Assembly (NCBI RefSeq): GCF_016107545.1
Contig: NZ_JABASS010000002.1
Location: forward strand, 1 to 64,000
DNA: 64,000 nucleotides
Origin: Psychrobacter namhaensis
GTDB taxonomy: Bacteria > Pseudomonadota > Gammaproteobacteria > Pseudomonadales > Moraxellaceae
Reading direction: 5' to 3'
The notes under the pieces were generated by a model. It saw nothing but the letters and a program-made list of their open reading frames with translations, made no database searches and was not told the origin of the DNA. Positions 20,232 through 32,940 of the stretch are shown piece by piece (positions within the stretch are counted from its first letter, which is position 1; every line of letters starts with the position of its first letter). Made by a program: the position numbers and the translations under genes.

Positions 20232-22589
20232 ATGACAGTACGCAATAACAAGGTAATGATGATGAGCAACCGCGTGTCCTCTGCTTTTGCCATTTCAGCA
20301 TTGGCAATCAGCATGGTAGCAGTGAGTAACAGTGCCCATGCTGTACAGCGTATTAACAACGTCACTGTGGTACAAACAGCGCCCGCGGTGACGCAACTGC
20401 GTTTGGGCTTTGCAGGCTTACCAGTATTACCGGCGGCTTATCAGCTGGATGATCCTAGCCGTTTGGTACTAGATTTCGAACAAGTGCAAAACGGGCTGGC
20501 CAGTCGTTTCAATGAGTACAATGTTGGCGTGGTCAATGATGTTACGACGTTAAGTAGTGACAGTACCACGCGTCTTATCATTGGCCTCAAGCAGTCAGGC
20601 AATTATACGACAGCGATTGAGGGCAATGATTTGTTGCTGACCATTACGGATCCCAATCGTCCAGTCGTGACCAGCGACCCTATTCAAGACGTGCTCAACG
20701 ACAGTGACGATCTGACGACCACAGCTGTTGTCACACCAATCGTTGAGACCAGTGTGGCGCCTGTGGCTGCCGTCCGCACCACCAGTCGGGCAGTAGAAAA
20801 AAAGACCGTACCAGCCGATACGATGGTGGTTAGAGTCAATCCTCTACTCAATCCGCAGCTTGCCGCGTCACAAGTGAGTAAGCAGTACAGTTATGATGGT
20901 CTAAGCGCGGTCAATTTTTCGGCCGGGAATGATGGTGGTGGCAATGTCAGTATCGCCCTTGCCAACGAAGCCATTCCTGTAGATGTACAACGCCAAGGTA
21001 ATAAGCTGGTCGTACGTTTGACAGGCAGTACGGTTCCAAGAAATTTACTACGTCGATTAAATATTAATAGTGGTCTTGTTAGTAGTATTGATACCAAGAA
21101 CCAAGGCCAAAACGGTGTCATCACTATCAATATGGTCGATGATTACGAGTATCAAGCTTACCAATCGGGCAATCAGTTAAACATCAGTATTAATAAGCCT
21201 GAACTGCTACGTGAGCCGACGCTTGAAGAAAAAGTGTATAGCGGTGAGCGACTGTCTATGGAGTTTCAAGACGTTGAGATTCGTAGCGTTTTAGATATTT
21301 TAGCGCAGTTTACCGAGATGAATATTGTTGCTAGTGATTCGGTGTCTGGTAATATCACCTTGCGCCTGATCAATGTCCCATGGGATCAAGCACTTGACAT
21401 TATTTTGAAAAGTAAAAACCTAGGGAAACGTGAAAATGGGAATGTCATCTTGGTGGCGCCCGCGACTGAGCTTGCTGAACAAGAAGCACGTGAGCTTGAG
21501 GCACAGCAAGCAGTTGAGTCTTTTGCCCCCCTACGCACTGAGTACATTCGCTTAAGTTATGCAAAAGCCCAAGATGTACTGACTCTTATTTCTCAAGGTA
21601 GTGGCGCGTCTAGCGGTGGTAATAGTGGTATTGCCAATCGCGTTGACGACAATAATACGCTGTTATCCAATCGTGGAACGGTCACGGTCGATGAGCGCAC
21701 CAATACGTTAATCATTAAAGATGTGGCTAAAAGTATTGAGAATATCCACAAATTAATCAGTAAAATCGACATTCCAGTCCGTCAGGTAATGATTGAAGCA
21801 CGTATTGTTAGTGCCACTGATAGTTTTAGTAAAGAGATTGGGGTGCGTTGGGGTATCTTGTCAAATGGTGCGGCCAATAATCGTAATCTATTGGTTGGTG
21901 GTAGTAATCAAACATTGGCGGATCTAAAAGACTTTGACATAGAAACGACAACGGTCAATGGCCAAACGGTTTCTTACCCTTCTTATGATATTACCCGTCC
22001 TGACAATCTAAACGTGGATTTAGGGGTGGCCAACCCAGCGGGTAGTATCGCTTTTGGTTTGCTCAGTATGTCTGATGTGATGCTCGATCTTGAGCTGTCA
22101 GCATTGCAAGCCGACAACCGCGGTGAAGTGATCTCTACGCCAAAGATTTTGACCGCAGATAAGCAAACAGCGAAAGTGTCTTCTGGTACCCAGATTCCTT
22201 ACCAAGAGGCATCCGCCAGTGGCGCCACGACGACCAGTTTTAAAGAGGCGGCACTCAGCCTAGAAGCCACACCAAACATCACGCCTGATGGTAAGATTGG
22301 TTTGCAACTGGTCATTACAAACGGCACACCAACTATTATTAACAATCAGGTCGCCATCGCTGAGGACTCTATTTCAACCAACGTTATTGTTGAAGACGGT
22401 CAAACGGTTGTACTGGGCGGTGTCTTTAAAAACCGTACCAATAACGGCGTCGATAAGGTGCCTTTTTTAGGAGATTTGCCGTATATTGGTCGTGCGTTCC
22501 GTCGTGATGTGCGCAGTAACAATAAAGAAGAGCTGTTGATATTTGTCACACCAAAATTAATCAACGATGGTATCAGTCGCTTGGATTAA
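20232..22589 (+). CDS. pilQ: Type IV pilus secretin PilQ
   Basis: PilQ forms the outer-membrane pore through which the pilus passes and, in competent species, DNA is taken up. The 785-residue precursor has a signal peptide ending near SNSAHA. It carries AMIN-type N-terminal domains with a variable linker, an N0/STN domain (SMEFQDVEIRSVLDILAQF, about 337-355), N1, and the secretin domain from about 510. The secretin signature VPFLGDLPYIGRAFR is at the C-terminus. GAGGAA lies 6 nt before the ATG. A terminator follows directly. Confidence 0.98.
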   Translation: MTVRNNKVMMMSNRVSSAFAISALAISMVAVSNSAHAVQRINNVTVVQTAPAVTQLRLGFAGLPVLPAAYQLDDPSRLVLDFEQVQNGLASRFNEYNVGVVNDVTTLSSDSTTRLIIGLKQSGNYTTAIEGNDLLLTITDPNRPVVTSDPIQDVLNDSDDLTTTAVVTPIVETSVAPVAAVRTTSRAVEKKTVPADTMVVRVNPLLNPQLAASQVSKQYSYDGLSAVNFSAGNDGGGNVSIALANEAIPVDVQRQGNKLVVRLTGSTVPRNLLRRLNINSGLVSSIDTKNQGQNGVITINMVDDYEYQAYQSGNQLNISINKPELLREPTLEEKVYSGERLSMEFQDVEIRSVLDILAQFTEMNIVASDSVSGNITLRLINVPWDQALDIILKSKNLGKRENGNVILVAPATELAEQEARELEAQQAVESFAPLRTEYIRLSYAKAQDVLTLISQGSGASSGGNSGIANRVDDNNTLLSNRGTVTVDERTNTLIIKDVAKSIENIHKLISKIDIPVRQVMIEARIVSATDSFSKEIGVRWGILSNGAANNRNLLVGGSNQTLADLKDFDIETTTVNGQTVSYPSYDITRPDNLNVDLGVANPAGSIAFGLLSMSDVMLDLELSALQADNRGEVISTPKILTADKQTAKVSSGTQIPYQEASASGATTTSFKEAALSLEATPNITPDGKIGLQLVITNGTPTIINNQVAIAEDSISTNVIVEDGQTVVLGGVFKNRTNNGVDKVPFLGDLPYIGRAFRRDVRSNNKEELLIFVTPKLINDGISRLD

Positions 22590-22613
22590 GCCGTCTTTGA
22601 TTGTTTTTTGTCC

Positions 22614-22645
22614 AAAAAAGCAAGCCGAAACGCTTGCTTTTTTTA
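22614..22645 (+). terminator. Intrinsic terminator after pilQ
   Basis: AAAAAAGCAAGC and GCTTGCTTTTTTT enclose a CGAAAC loop. It separates pilMNOPQ from aroK, so aroKB need a separate start or read-through. Confidence 0.9.
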
Positions 22646-22743
22646 TGTATAAATTTTTAAAGTTTGCGAACAATAATCACAGCGCATTACTAGCCAGAAT
22701 ATCAATGACGTTGTATCATACCTAATTTAGCTGAGTGAGTGTT

Positions 22744-23298
22744 ATGGTGGAGGAATTACCGTCGGTGTTTTTAGTAGGACCGATGGGAGCAGGGAAGACG
22801 ACGATCGGCAAATTGCTTGCCAAGCAGTTAGGACGCACCTTTGTAGACAGCGATTGGTATATTGAGTCACAAACAGGTGCCGATATTGCTTGGATATTCG
22901 CTAAAGAAGGTGAGGCTGGGTTTCGGGAGCGTGAGACGCGAGCCATTGATGAGCTCACTCAGAAACCCCACATTGTCTTAGCCACCGGTGGCGGCGCCGT
23001 GATGAGTGCTGAAAACCGCGCGTTTTTAAATCAACGCGGCATTGTGGTTTATCTGAATGCACCAGTCGATGTGCAAATGGCTCGTACGGCCAAAGACAAA
23101 TCACGACCATTGTTACAGCAGCCTAATCCCAGACAAATACTGCAAGACCTGTATAGCACACGCGATCCACTATATCGTCAAGTTGCGCATATCATAATGC
23201 CCACTGGGCACACGTACCCGCGGCACATGGTCAACCAACTCTTACAGCAGCTAGCGTCCTTTAATATCTCTAGCGCAGCAGGCTCTAAAAAAGAGTGA
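22744..23298 (+). CDS. aroK: Shikimate kinase
   Basis: Shikimate kinase phosphorylates shikimate with ATP in the aromatic amino acid pathway. The sequence has the P-loop GPMGAGKTT (about residues 9-17), the shikimate-binding DSDWYIE, FRERE, and ATGGGAV (Walker-B-like region). The length of about 184 is normal. I chose ATG 22744. A GTG three codons upstream (22735) is also possible and neither has a strong Shine-Dalgarno. It lies between pilQ and aroB, a conserved order. Confidence 0.95.
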   Translation: MVEELPSVFLVGPMGAGKTTIGKLLAKQLGRTFVDSDWYIESQTGADIAWIFAKEGEAGFRERETRAIDELTQKPHIVLATGGGAVMSAENRAFLNQRGIVVYLNAPVDVQMARTAKDKSRPLLQQPNPRQILQDLYSTRDPLYRQVAHIIMPTGHTYPRHMVNQLLQQLASFNISSAAGSKKE

Positions 23299-23373
23299 TA
23301 AGAGACAAAGATAAACCGAGTTATTAATTACAGTCAGCTACTTTTATCTCATTAAAATGCTTAGGGAGTGCTC

Positions 23374-24483
23374 ATGGCCAAGCCACTGTTTCATGATGGA
23401 TTAACCGTTCATACGCAAAGTCATGACTATCCAATTGTCATTACTGAAAAAATGGCGACAGAAAAAAACAGCATGGCAAAGCAAGTCGCACCCTATATCA
23501 GCGGTCGCCAAGTATTGATTGTCACCAATGACACCGTTGCGCCTTTATATTTGAATGCTTTAGCAGAAGAGCTGGCAGAGCAATTTACCGTCAAGGTTTG
23601 CGTCCTCCCTGATGGTGAGCAATATAAGAACCAGACCAGTATCAACCAAATCTACGATGCCTTGATGGCGGCGCATTTCAATCGTGATGTCACACTGATT
23701 GCGTTGGGTGGCGGCGTGGTTGGGGACATGACAGGTTTTGCGGCGGCCAGTTTTATGCGGGGGGTGAGTTTTATCCAGATTCCAACCACGCTACTGTCGC
23801 AAGTGGATTCGAGCGTTGGTGGCAAGACGGGCATCAATCATGCGCAAGGCAAAAACATGATTGGCGCTTTTTGGCAGCCGCAAATGGTGCTTGCGGACAT
23901 GAGCACGCTCAAAACACTGCCCGCGCGTGAGCTGTCGGCAGGACTTGCTGAAGTTATTAAATACGCGCTTATCATGGACGAAGCATTTTTGACGTGGCTT
24001 GAAAACAATTTGCCTGCGATGATGGCATTGGATTTGGCCATACTTGGCGATGCAGTAAAGCGCTGCTGTCAGTATAAGGCCGATATCGTCGCACAGGACG
24101 AGAGAGAGTCAGGCGTGCGGGCGTTGTTAAACTTTGGGCATACTTTTGGGCATGTGATTGAGACGCACCAAGGCTACGGTAACTGGCTGCATGGTGAAGC
24201 AGTCGCTGCTGGGATGGTACAAGCCGCCGAACTGTCGCAAAAAATGGGCTGGTTAACGGCCGAGGAAGTTGCCCGAGTTAAACGTGTGTTAACCTTGGCC
24301 AATTTGCCTATCACACCGCCGTCTATCGAGGTGCAAACTGCTTTAGATTTGATGGGTCATGATAAAAAAGTGAAACACGGACAAATCCGCCTTATTTTGT
24401 TAAAATCACTAGGTAAGGCCGTATTGACCAATGATTTTGATGCCAAACTACTAACTGACGTATTGTCACCACCGAGAGCATAA
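23374..24483 (+). CDS. aroB: 3-dehydroquinate synthase
   Basis: AroB converts DAHP to 3-dehydroquinate using NAD and a divalent metal. The sequence has the NAD-binding LPDGEQYKN, the glycine-rich [16 protein letters not shown], the [18 protein letters not shown] motif, and metal-binding His residues in [12 protein letters not shown] and [13 protein letters not shown] 23374 is preceded by AGGGAG at 5-nt spacing. An upstream GTG at 23368 overlaps that site and is unlikely. The length of 369 is normal. Confidence 0.97.
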   Translation: MAKPLFHDGLTVHTQSHDYPIVITEKMATEKNSMAKQVAPYISGRQVLIVTNDTVAPLYLNALAEELAEQFTVKVCVLPDGEQYKNQTSINQIYDALMAAHFNRDVTLIALGGGVVGDMTGFAAASFMRGVSFIQIPTTLLSQVDSSVGGKTGINHAQGKNMIGAFWQPQMVLADMSTLKTLPARELSAGLAEVIKYALIMDEAFLTWLENNLPAMMALDLAILGDAVKRCCQYKADIVAQDERESGVRALLNFGHTFGHVIETHQGYGNWLHGEAVAAGMVQAAELSQKMGWLTAEEVARVKRVLTLANLPITPPSIEVQTALDLMGHDKKVKHGQIRLILLKSLGKAVLTNDFDAKLLTDVLSPPRA

Positions 24484-24612
24484 CGCCTCAACATTTCATG
24501 GCTCCTCATTGCTCACTGACTATAAACATACCTATTATACTGGTTAGCCGTCATTTTACTCAAACACGCATTGACGTGTGCGGTTGAACATATTCTCACC
24601 AAGGACATTTCC

Positions 24613-25722
24613 ATGGCAGCCTCAAGATCGACGACTCGTACCGCTCGCCAATCATATCGCCGGCAAGCACTGATTTGGCTGATAATGACCTTGCTGTTGG
24701 GGGTAGTGACGGCGCTAGTCTGGATGCTTAGTCAAACGCCAGCGCTGGGTGCTAAGATCGAAAATGCCCCGATATCAGCACCGGAGACATTAAGTAATGA
24801 GCTTGAACAGCCCTTAAAAATTGAGTCGCTACATGAGCTTGATACCGATGTGCAGCCCATCAGTTTTGATGCGACGGTTCGTGACTTGCGCAACTATCCT
24901 GATGAGTTTAAAGACAAGCGTTATTTGCTGGCCAATAAAGGCAAATGGACGGTGCAGGTAATGAATGTCACTGAAAACGAGGTGATTGTCAGTTACCTAG
25001 AAGGCCGCGAGGACCGTGATAAATTTGCTTACTTCCGATATCTCGATGATGCAAATCAAGTACGTTATATGCTGACTTATGGGATCATGAGCAGTCCACA
25101 AGAGGCTGTCGGCGCCGCAAAACTCATAGACTTTAAGTTGCCTGATAACGTGCGGGTGTTACCAGAAGAGATCAATCGCTACGTCAGTATTATCGATAAT
25201 TATGAACGCCCTGATCCAGTAAAAGACTTAAGCACAAAACGCACACGTTCCGTGAATTTGAACCCAACTAAACGCGAAGTCCCCGTGCGTCAGCAAACGC
25301 AAAATGCTAGCAGTGGTGATAGTAACCAAGCAGCAAGCAACAATGAAAATCGTAGTAGCCAAGACACCGAAAATGACAATAATGAGGAAAGTATTCGCCA
25401 GTCAGCTGATACTTCTGCTACTTTATCCGTGAGTGAAGAGCGTATCGTCGGTTATGAAGGACAAGCGCCAGCTGATAAGACGTCTAAAGACAAAGACAGT
25501 GTGAAAAAACCTGCGCAGGACACCAAAAAACCAGCGGCATCCGCGACTGATAGTAACAGCACGAAAAAACCCCCAGTAGTGCCAACGCCTAAGCCGCCAA
25601 GTAATACGAATAATACAAATTCTGTCAGCAAAAGTGATAACACCAACGCCTCTAAAGCGAATAGCTCTCCTAAGACGAGTAGCGATAGTATAAAAACCCT
25701 AATAGAAGATAAAAGTAACTAG
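24613..25722 (+). CDS. Membrane-anchored SPOR-like domain protein with long disordered tail
   Basis: This is probably a septal peptidoglycan-binding protein. The 369-residue protein has a basic cytoplasmic N-terminus, one transmembrane helix (about residues 20-40), and a central domain (about 105-195) with KGKWTVQVMNVTENEVIVSY and a later YMLTYGIMSSPQEAVGAAK. That pattern fits SPOR repeats. The last ~160 residues are Asn/Ser/Lys/Thr/Pro-rich. The start is ATG 24613 with AAGGA at 7-nt spacing. A TTG at 24571 lacks one. A SPOR gene after aroB is common in Moraxellaceae and Pseudomonas, but here the extra tail follows rather than precedes the domain. The SPOR call is from pattern, not from a search. 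Confidence 0.7.
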   Translation: MAASRSTTRTARQSYRRQALIWLIMTLLLGVVTALVWMLSQTPALGAKIENAPISAPETLSNELEQPLKIESLHELDTDVQPISFDATVRDLRNYPDEFKDKRYLLANKGKWTVQVMNVTENEVIVSYLEGREDRDKFAYFRYLDDANQVRYMLTYGIMSSPQEAVGAAKLIDFKLPDNVRVLPEEINRYVSIIDNYERPDPVKDLSTKRTRSVNLNPTKREVPVRQQTQNASSGDSNQAASNNENRSSQDTENDNNEESIRQSADTSATLSVSEERIVGYEGQAPADKTSKDKDSVKKPAQDTKKPAASATDSNSTKKPPVVPTPKPPSNTNNTNSVSKSDNTNASKANSSPKTSSDSIKTLIEDKSN

Positions 25723-25774
25723 TGGCTAGCTGGTAGTTCACAGCAGTGACAACGTCGCGGTGATGATAAAAGGT

Positions 25775-25812
25775 AAAACCCACTAACAAAAACAGTTGGT
25801 GGGTTTTTTTAT
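25775..25812 (+). terminator. Intrinsic terminator after the SPOR-like gene
   Basis: AACCCACTAAC and GTTGGTGGGTT pair around an AAAAACA loop and end in seven T residues. It closes the aroKB-SPOR unit. Confidence 0.88.
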
Positions 25813-26626
25813 GCAAGTTTATCAATGTTTGATCAACGCTATAATAAGTGTGCAGGGATAACACAGCTACCTGAGTTAGGGTAACCAAGCCTTGCAATTA
25901 TTACTTTACGTTAGAGAGTAACTGCGATTTTGAGATATCCTATAACCAATAGTAATAAGTTCTCTTACAAAATATGGTCGATGAATCGAGAGAAAAGACT
26001 AGATTTTTTGCCCATCATTAACTAATATAACTGTGGGCGACGTTCTGTATAGTTATCGTAAAAAACTATTTATCTAACAATCATTTAGTAAGACTCTTTT
26101 ATTCATAAGATATTTTACTAAAACTTGTTGTCTCAAGCGCAGCTGCTTGTCATGCATAGCGAAGCTACTGCAAGTGGCGCAACCTCTCTTATTGTCACTC
26201 TTTTTAGGGTTAATAAAGCGCTTGAATACAGAGCGTCAGATATTCAAAATTAATCAAATGTACTGTTGTTCGATGCCCAGCCAATCAGCTTGAAACGCTA
26301 GGCATAATACAATGACAAGCGACACTCATAATAACGACGTTACGTTATTGATGATTAAGTAACTGGCATATAGGGACGTGTTTCGCCCCATTGCCACGGG
26401 CTACTACTTACTATCTGTTAATACACTAATTACCTGTTAAGACATCATCTACTGACTAGGAGGGTCAAGGATTTTACCTTACTCTCAAAGCATGATGGCT
26501 ATGAGCGTCACACCATTTATTAATTCGGATATACGAATATTAATTACCAGCCCGTTCTGCCTACGGGTGTCAGCTTATGTGCCGCATTGGTTACCTAAGT
26601 TACCCGTTTACTTAAAAGGACCAGCT
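25813..26626 (+). promoter_or_regulatory. Long gltB upstream region (814 bp, no recognisable gene)
   Basis: No ORF here looks like a protein. The longest possible upstream extension of gltB would begin at ATG 26492, but that segment does not match the family. A TATAAT at 25840-25845 has only a poor -35. A nested hairpin lies at 26137-26180 and a 7-bp inverted repeat AATAACG/CGTTATT at 26330-26349. A strong AGGAGGG at 26458 has no start at proper distance. The real gltB ribosome site is AAAAGGA at 26614-26620. Confidence 0.5.
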
Positions 26627-29600
26627 ATGTCAATGATTTCCTCGCAAACCCACCTGGCCACGCCAGATGACTTTTCTGATAATTGCGGTTTTGGTTTGAT
26701 TGCTCACATTGAGGGTGAGGCCAGCCATGATTTGGTAAAAACTGCTATTCATAGCCTCAGTTGTATGACTCACCGCGGCGGTGTTGCGGCTGACGGTAGA
26801 ACTGGTGACGGTTGTGGTTTATTACTGGCAACGCCTACTGAGTTTTTTAAAAAAATCGCAGCTGAGCAGCAGTTCACACTTACCGAGAATTTTGCAGTGG
26901 GTATGGTGTTCGTCAATTTAGACGAGGCTAAGGCCAAGCATAGCCAGCAAGTACTAAGCGAGGAGATCGAGGCACAAGGACTAGAGGTTGCAGGTTGGCG
27001 CGATGTGCCGCTTGATTTAAGTATTGTTGGTGAGATTGGTCGTGAGACACTACCAGATTTTAAGCAAGTGTTTGTCAATGCCCCCAATGACAATGAGCTG
27101 GCAGCGGACGATTTTAACCGTAAATTGTTTGTCGCCCGTAAAAAAGCGGAGCAACGTTTGGTCGATGATGAGCTGTTTTATGTTTGCTCATTGAGTTGCC
27201 AGACGATTATTTATAAAGGTTTGGTGATGCCATCAGACTTGCCAGCGTTCTTTTTAGATCTACAAGATGAGCGTTTGGCGTCGCATATCGTGGTGTTCCA
27301 TCAACGCTTCTCAACCAATACCTTGCCACGCTGGCCGTTGGCACAACCATTCCGTTATCTTGCCCACAATGGCGAGTTGAATACCATCACAGGTAACCGC
27401 AACTGGTCGGAAGCACGTACGCCAAAACTAAAATCAGAAAAATTGCCCAATTTGAATGAGTTGACGCCTTTGGTAAATCGCACGGGTTCTGACTCATCAA
27501 GCTTGGATAACATGCTTGAAGTGCTGATGTCAGGCGGTATGAATTTGTTCCATGCGATGTCGATTCTAGTGCCACCCGCTTGGCAGAATGTCGATAGCAT
27601 GGACATGGACTTGCGCGCGTTTTATGAGTTTTACTCGCAGCATATGGAAGCGTGGGACGGCCCAGCAGGTTTGGTGATTCAAGATGGACGCTATGCCGTT
27701 TGTATGCTCGACCGAAATGGTCTGCGTCCGTCGCGGTGGGTGACCACCAAAAATGGGTATATCACGGTCGCCTCTGAGGTTGGCGTTTGGGATTACTCGC
27801 CGACAGACGTATTGGCAAAAGGCCGCGTTGGACCTGGTCAGATGCTGGTCATTGATACGTTGACCGGTCAAATCTTAGATACTAAGGCAATTGCAACCTT
27901 ACTTAAAGAAGCCCATCCGTATCGTAAATGGTTACGTGAAGAAGCCACTCGTGTTCGTGATGATGAGCGTTTAGAAGAAACATTGGCGGCGCAGTCTTGC
28001 CGCGGTGAAAAGCTAAAAGCCTTGCAAAAAATGTATCACATTACCAATGAAGAGCGTACTGAAATCATTCGTCCCAATGCCGAAAATGGTCAAGAGCCAG
28101 TCGGATCGATGGGGGATGATACGCCCATGGCGGTACTATCGCAGCAAATTCGTCATGTTGGTGACTTTTTCCGCCAGCAGTTTGCACAGGTGACCAATCC
28201 ACCGATTGACCCACTGCGTGAATCCATTGTGATGTCGCTACAGACGTGCTTAGGTGCTGAAACCAACGTGTTTGCGCCGTCTGCGAGAGATGCCCATCGT
28301 ATTATTCTATCGTCACCGGTGTTATCAGCCAGCAAGATGCAGCAGCTTGAGACTTTAGAGGATCCTGCGTTCAAGATGGATCGTATCGACTTGAACTATG
28401 ATCGTACGCTAGAGTTGTCTGATGCCATTACTGCCATCTGTGAGCAAGTGGCGAGTAGCATTCGTGCGGGCAATACACTGATTGTGTTGTCTGACAAGGC
28501 CATTGATGTAGATAAAGTACCGGCCAACGCTATCATGGTGACGGGTGCCGTACATCATTACCTCATTGCCCAAGGTATTCGTACCGATGCCAATCTCATC
28601 ATTGAAACAGGTCTTGCTCGTGATTCGCATCAAGTAGCCGTATTGATTGGCTTTGGTGCGACCTGCGTTTATCCATACTTAGCCTACGATGTCATCGATG
28701 ACTTGGTCGCAACGGGCGAGCTGCTTGGTGATCCGATTCAAGCGCGGGTGAATTTCCGTAAAGGCTTGGATAAAGGCTTATTAAAAATCTTATCAAAAAT
28801 GGGCATCTCTACCGTGGTTTCTTATCGCGGTGCCCAGTTGTTTGAAGCCGTCGGCCTCTCAGAAGAAGTCGTAAGCTTGTGCTTTAAAGGTGTGCAAAGT
28901 CGTATTAAAGGCGCAACCTTTGCAGACTTGGCGGCGGATCAAGCACAACTGGCTGCTAATGCCTTTAAACGCCGCGCACCACTCGATCAAGGTGGGTTGC
29001 TCAAGTTTGTCTTTAACAAAGAGTATCATGCCTTTAATCCAGACGTAATCAACAGCTTACATACAGCGGTACGAACGGGCGATTATGTCAATTATCGTCA
29101 TTATGCAGATCTGGTCAATAGCCGTCCAGTTGCTACCTTGCGCGACTTATTGCAGTTAAAGACGGACAACAGTATCGATGTCAATGAGGTCGAAGACATC
29201 TCCAAAATTTTGACCCGTTTTGACTCTGCTGGCATGTCGCTTGGCGCCCTATCTCCTGAGGCCCATGAAGCCATTGCTATGGCTATGAACACCATTGGCG
29301 GACGCTCAAACTCTGGTGAGGGCGGGGAAGATCCGGTGCGTTATGGCACGCTGCGCAACTCAAAAATCAAACAGGTTGCCTCAGGCCGTTTTGGCGTGAC
29401 CCCTGCATATTTGCGCTCAGCAGAAGTGATGCAGATTAAAGTCGCTCAAGGTGCTAAACCGGGTGAAGGCGGCCAGCTACCGGGTGGTAAGGTCAATGCC
29501 TTGATTGCGCGCTTGCGATACTCTGTACCGGGGGTGACGCTGATTTCTCCACCACCGCATCATGATATTTATTCTATCGAGGATTTGGCGCAGCTGATTT

Positions 29601-31096
29601 TCGATTTAAAACAAGTCAATCCAGATGCCTTGGTGTCGGTCAAGCTGGTCTCTCGTCCAGGGGTTGGAACAATCGCCACGGGCGTGGCAAAAGCCTACGC
29701 TGACTTAATCACCATCTCAGGTTATGATGGTGGTACAGCAGCGTCGCCGCTATCTTCTATTCATCACGCAGGCTCACCGTGGGAGTTGGGGCTTGCTGAG
29801 ACTCACCAGTCGCTACGTGTTAATGGACTACGTGATAAAGTACGAGTGCAAACCGATGGTGGCCTAAAAACGGGGCTTGATGTCGTAAAAGCCGCTATCC
29901 TTGGGGCAGAAAGCTTCGGCTTTGGTACCACACCGATGATTGCGGTTGGTTGTAAATACCTACGTATTTGTCATTTGAATAATTGTCCAACAGGCGTTGC
30001 CACTCAGAAAGCCAGATTGCGCGATGAGCACTTTATTGGTGAAGCTGAGATGTTGATTAACTTCTTTAAGTTTGTGGCGACAGAAACACGCGAGTGGCTC
30101 GCAGTACTGGGCGTACGTAGTATGGAAGAGCTGGTCGGACGTACTGATTTGCTGGACGTATTAGAAGGGACGACTGACAAGCAGCGCCACCTTGATCTAA
30201 CCCCATTGCTGTTTAGTCATCCGGCCAGTGCTGGTAAAGCGCAAACATGTCAGGTAGAGCGCAATGAGCCATTTGACAAAGGCTTGCTCGCCGAGCAGAT
30301 GATTAGCGATATGCTATTGAATATCCGCCAAGGCACAGGCGGTGAGTACAGCTATGATGTGGGTAACTGTGATCGCTCTATCGGCGCTCGTATTTCTGGC
30401 GAAATCGCGCAGCTATGGGGCAATCTGGGTATGAGCGACATGCCGATTAAGTTGCGTCTGACAGGCACCGCAGGGCAAAGCTTAGGCGTCTGGAATGCGG
30501 GCGGCCTGAACATTGAGCTTGAAGGTGATGCCAATGACTATGTCGGTAAAGGCATGGCAGGCGGGGAGATCGTCATTTATCCACCGAAAAACTCAAGCTT
30601 TACCGCACAAAACACGGCCATTATCGGTAACACTTGTCTATATGGCGCCACTGGTGGCAAGTTGTATGCCGCTGGTACGGCAGGCGAGCGCTTTGGGGTT
30701 CGTAACTCGGGTGCACACGCGGTCATCGAAGGCACAGGCGACCACTGCTGTGAGTATATGACTGGCGGTATCGTCACGATCCTTGGACGTACAGGTCTCA
30801 ATTTTGGGGCAGGTATGACCGGTGGTTTTGCTTATGTGCTCGATATGGAAGGCGACTTCTTTGATCGCTGTAATCATGAACTGATCGATCTGAATCGTAT
30901 TTCAAGCGAGCAAACAGAAGAACATCGCATCTATTTGCAACGCGTGATCGAAACTCATATAGATAAAACCGGTAGTGCGTGGGGCCAGACGATATTGGAT
31001 GACTTTGAACACTACGTTCGTAAGGTTTATTTGGTAAAACCAAAAGCTGCGAACATTGCAAGCCTTCTTAAAACTACTATGGCAGACCCACAATAG
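26627..31096 (+). CDS. gltB: Glutamate synthase (NADPH) large subunit
   Basis: GltB makes glutamate from glutamine and 2-oxoglutarate together with GltD. From ATG 26627 the protein has 1489 residues. A 19-residue propeptide precedes Cys20 of DNCGFG, the glutaminase nucleophile exposed by cleavage. The class II amidotransferase domain has [10 protein letters not shown]. The FMN synthase domain holds a 3Fe-4S site in [15 protein letters not shown]. The C-terminal GXGXG beta-helix follows ([20 protein letters not shown]). AAAAGGA at 6-nt spacing fixes the start. An extension to 26492 in the same frame adds 45 non-homologous residues and is rejected. Confidence 0.98.
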   Translation: MSMISSQTHLATPDDFSDNCGFGLIAHIEGEASHDLVKTAIHSLSCMTHRGGVAADGRTGDGCGLLLATPTEFFKKIAAEQQFTLTENFAVGMVFVNLDEAKAKHSQQVLSEEIEAQGLEVAGWRDVPLDLSIVGEIGRETLPDFKQVFVNAPNDNELAADDFNRKLFVARKKAEQRLVDDELFYVCSLSCQTIIYKGLVMPSDLPAFFLDLQDERLASHIVVFHQRFSTNTLPRWPLAQPFRYLAHNGELNTITGNRNWSEARTPKLKSEKLPNLNELTPLVNRTGSDSSSLDNMLEVLMSGGMNLFHAMSILVPPAWQNVDSMDMDLRAFYEFYSQHMEAWDGPAGLVIQDGRYAVCMLDRNGLRPSRWVTTKNGYITVASEVGVWDYSPTDVLAKGRVGPGQMLVIDTLTGQILDTKAIATLLKEAHPYRKWLREEATRVRDDERLEETLAAQSCRGEKLKALQKMYHITNEERTEIIRPNAENGQEPVGSMGDDTPMAVLSQQIRHVGDFFRQQFAQVTNPPIDPLRESIVMSLQTCLGAETNVFAPSARDAHRIILSSPVLSASKMQQLETLEDPAFKMDRIDLNYDRTLELSDAITAICEQVASSIRAGNTLIVLSDKAIDVDKVPANAIMVTGAVHHYLIAQGIRTDANLIIETGLARDSHQVAVLIGFGATCVYPYLAYDVIDDLVATGELLGDPIQARVNFRKGLDKGLLKILSKMGISTVVSYRGAQLFEAVGLSEEVVSLCFKGVQSRIKGATFADLAADQAQLAANAFKRRAPLDQGGLLKFVFNKEYHAFNPDVINSLHTAVRTGDYVNYRHYADLVNSRPVATLRDLLQLKTDNSIDVNEVEDISKILTRFDSAGMSLGALSPEAHEAIAMAMNTIGGRSNSGEGGEDPVRYGTLRNSKIKQVASGRFGVTPAYLRSAEVMQIKVAQGAKPGEGGQLPGGKVNALIARLRYSVPGVTLISPPPHHDIYSIEDLAQLIFDLKQVNPDALVSVKLVSRPGVGTIATGVAKAYADLITISGYDGGTAASPLSSIHHAGSPWELGLAETHQSLRVNGLRDKVRVQTDGGLKTGLDVVKAAILGAESFGFGTTPMIAVGCKYLRICHLNNCPTGVATQKARLRDEHFIGEAEMLINFFKFVATETREWLAVLGVRSMEELVGRTDLLDVLEGTTDKQRHLDLTPLLFSHPASAGKAQTCQVERNEPFDKGLLAEQMISDMLLNIRQGTGGEYSYDVGNCDRSIGARISGEIAQLWGNLGMSDMPIKLRLTGTAGQSLGVWNAGGLNIELEGDANDYVGKGMAGGEIVIYPPKNSSFTAQNTAIIGNTCLYGATGGKLYAAGTAGERFGVRNSGAHAVIEGTGDHCCEYMTGGIVTILGRTGLNFGAGMTGGFAYVLDMEGDFFDRCNHELIDLNRISSEQTEEHRIYLQRVIETHIDKTGSAWGQTILDDFEHYVRKVYLVKPKAANIASLLKTTMADPQ

Positions 31097-31190
31097 CTGA
31101 TTGGTCATCGTTGATCGATAGCAGCTTTGAGTAGGTTACCCAATAATAGGTTTTTAGATACGTTGTAACTCACAGGTTTTAAGCAGGTAA

Positions 31191-32712
<1,522 letters not shown>

Positions 32713-32800
32713 TTTAGCAGTACACTTTAGAAGTGCCATCAAACCTCTCTGCGTTTCATTATTCATAGTTTTATTATTCATAAGTAGGCTTTGAGCTCGA

Positions 32801-32839
32801 ACGTCTTTTGTCTTTTAATAGGCAAAAGGCGTTTTTTTT
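32801..32839 (+). terminator. Intrinsic terminator after gltD
   Basis: ACGTCTTTTGTC pairs with GGCAAAAGGCGT (two G-T wobbles) and is followed by eight T residues. Confidence 0.8.
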
Positions 32840-32940
32840 GACAATTGCTTTGTAAATGAAGGCGCTACTGCTAGCATGTGAATACTTAGCGCCTCATTCC
32901 TACCCCTTATCCGACCATCAACTAAAAAGAGTAGCCCGAC

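Noticed and set aside
24571-24612. TTG start for the SPOR-like gene
   Set aside because: No ribosome site precedes the TTG. ATG 24613 has AAGGA at 7 nt.
26492-26626. N-terminal extension of gltB to ATG 26492
   Set aside because: ATG 26627 has an ideal AAAAGGA site and places the nucleophile Cys at residue 20, which fits the known propeptide. The extra 45 residues look non-homologous.
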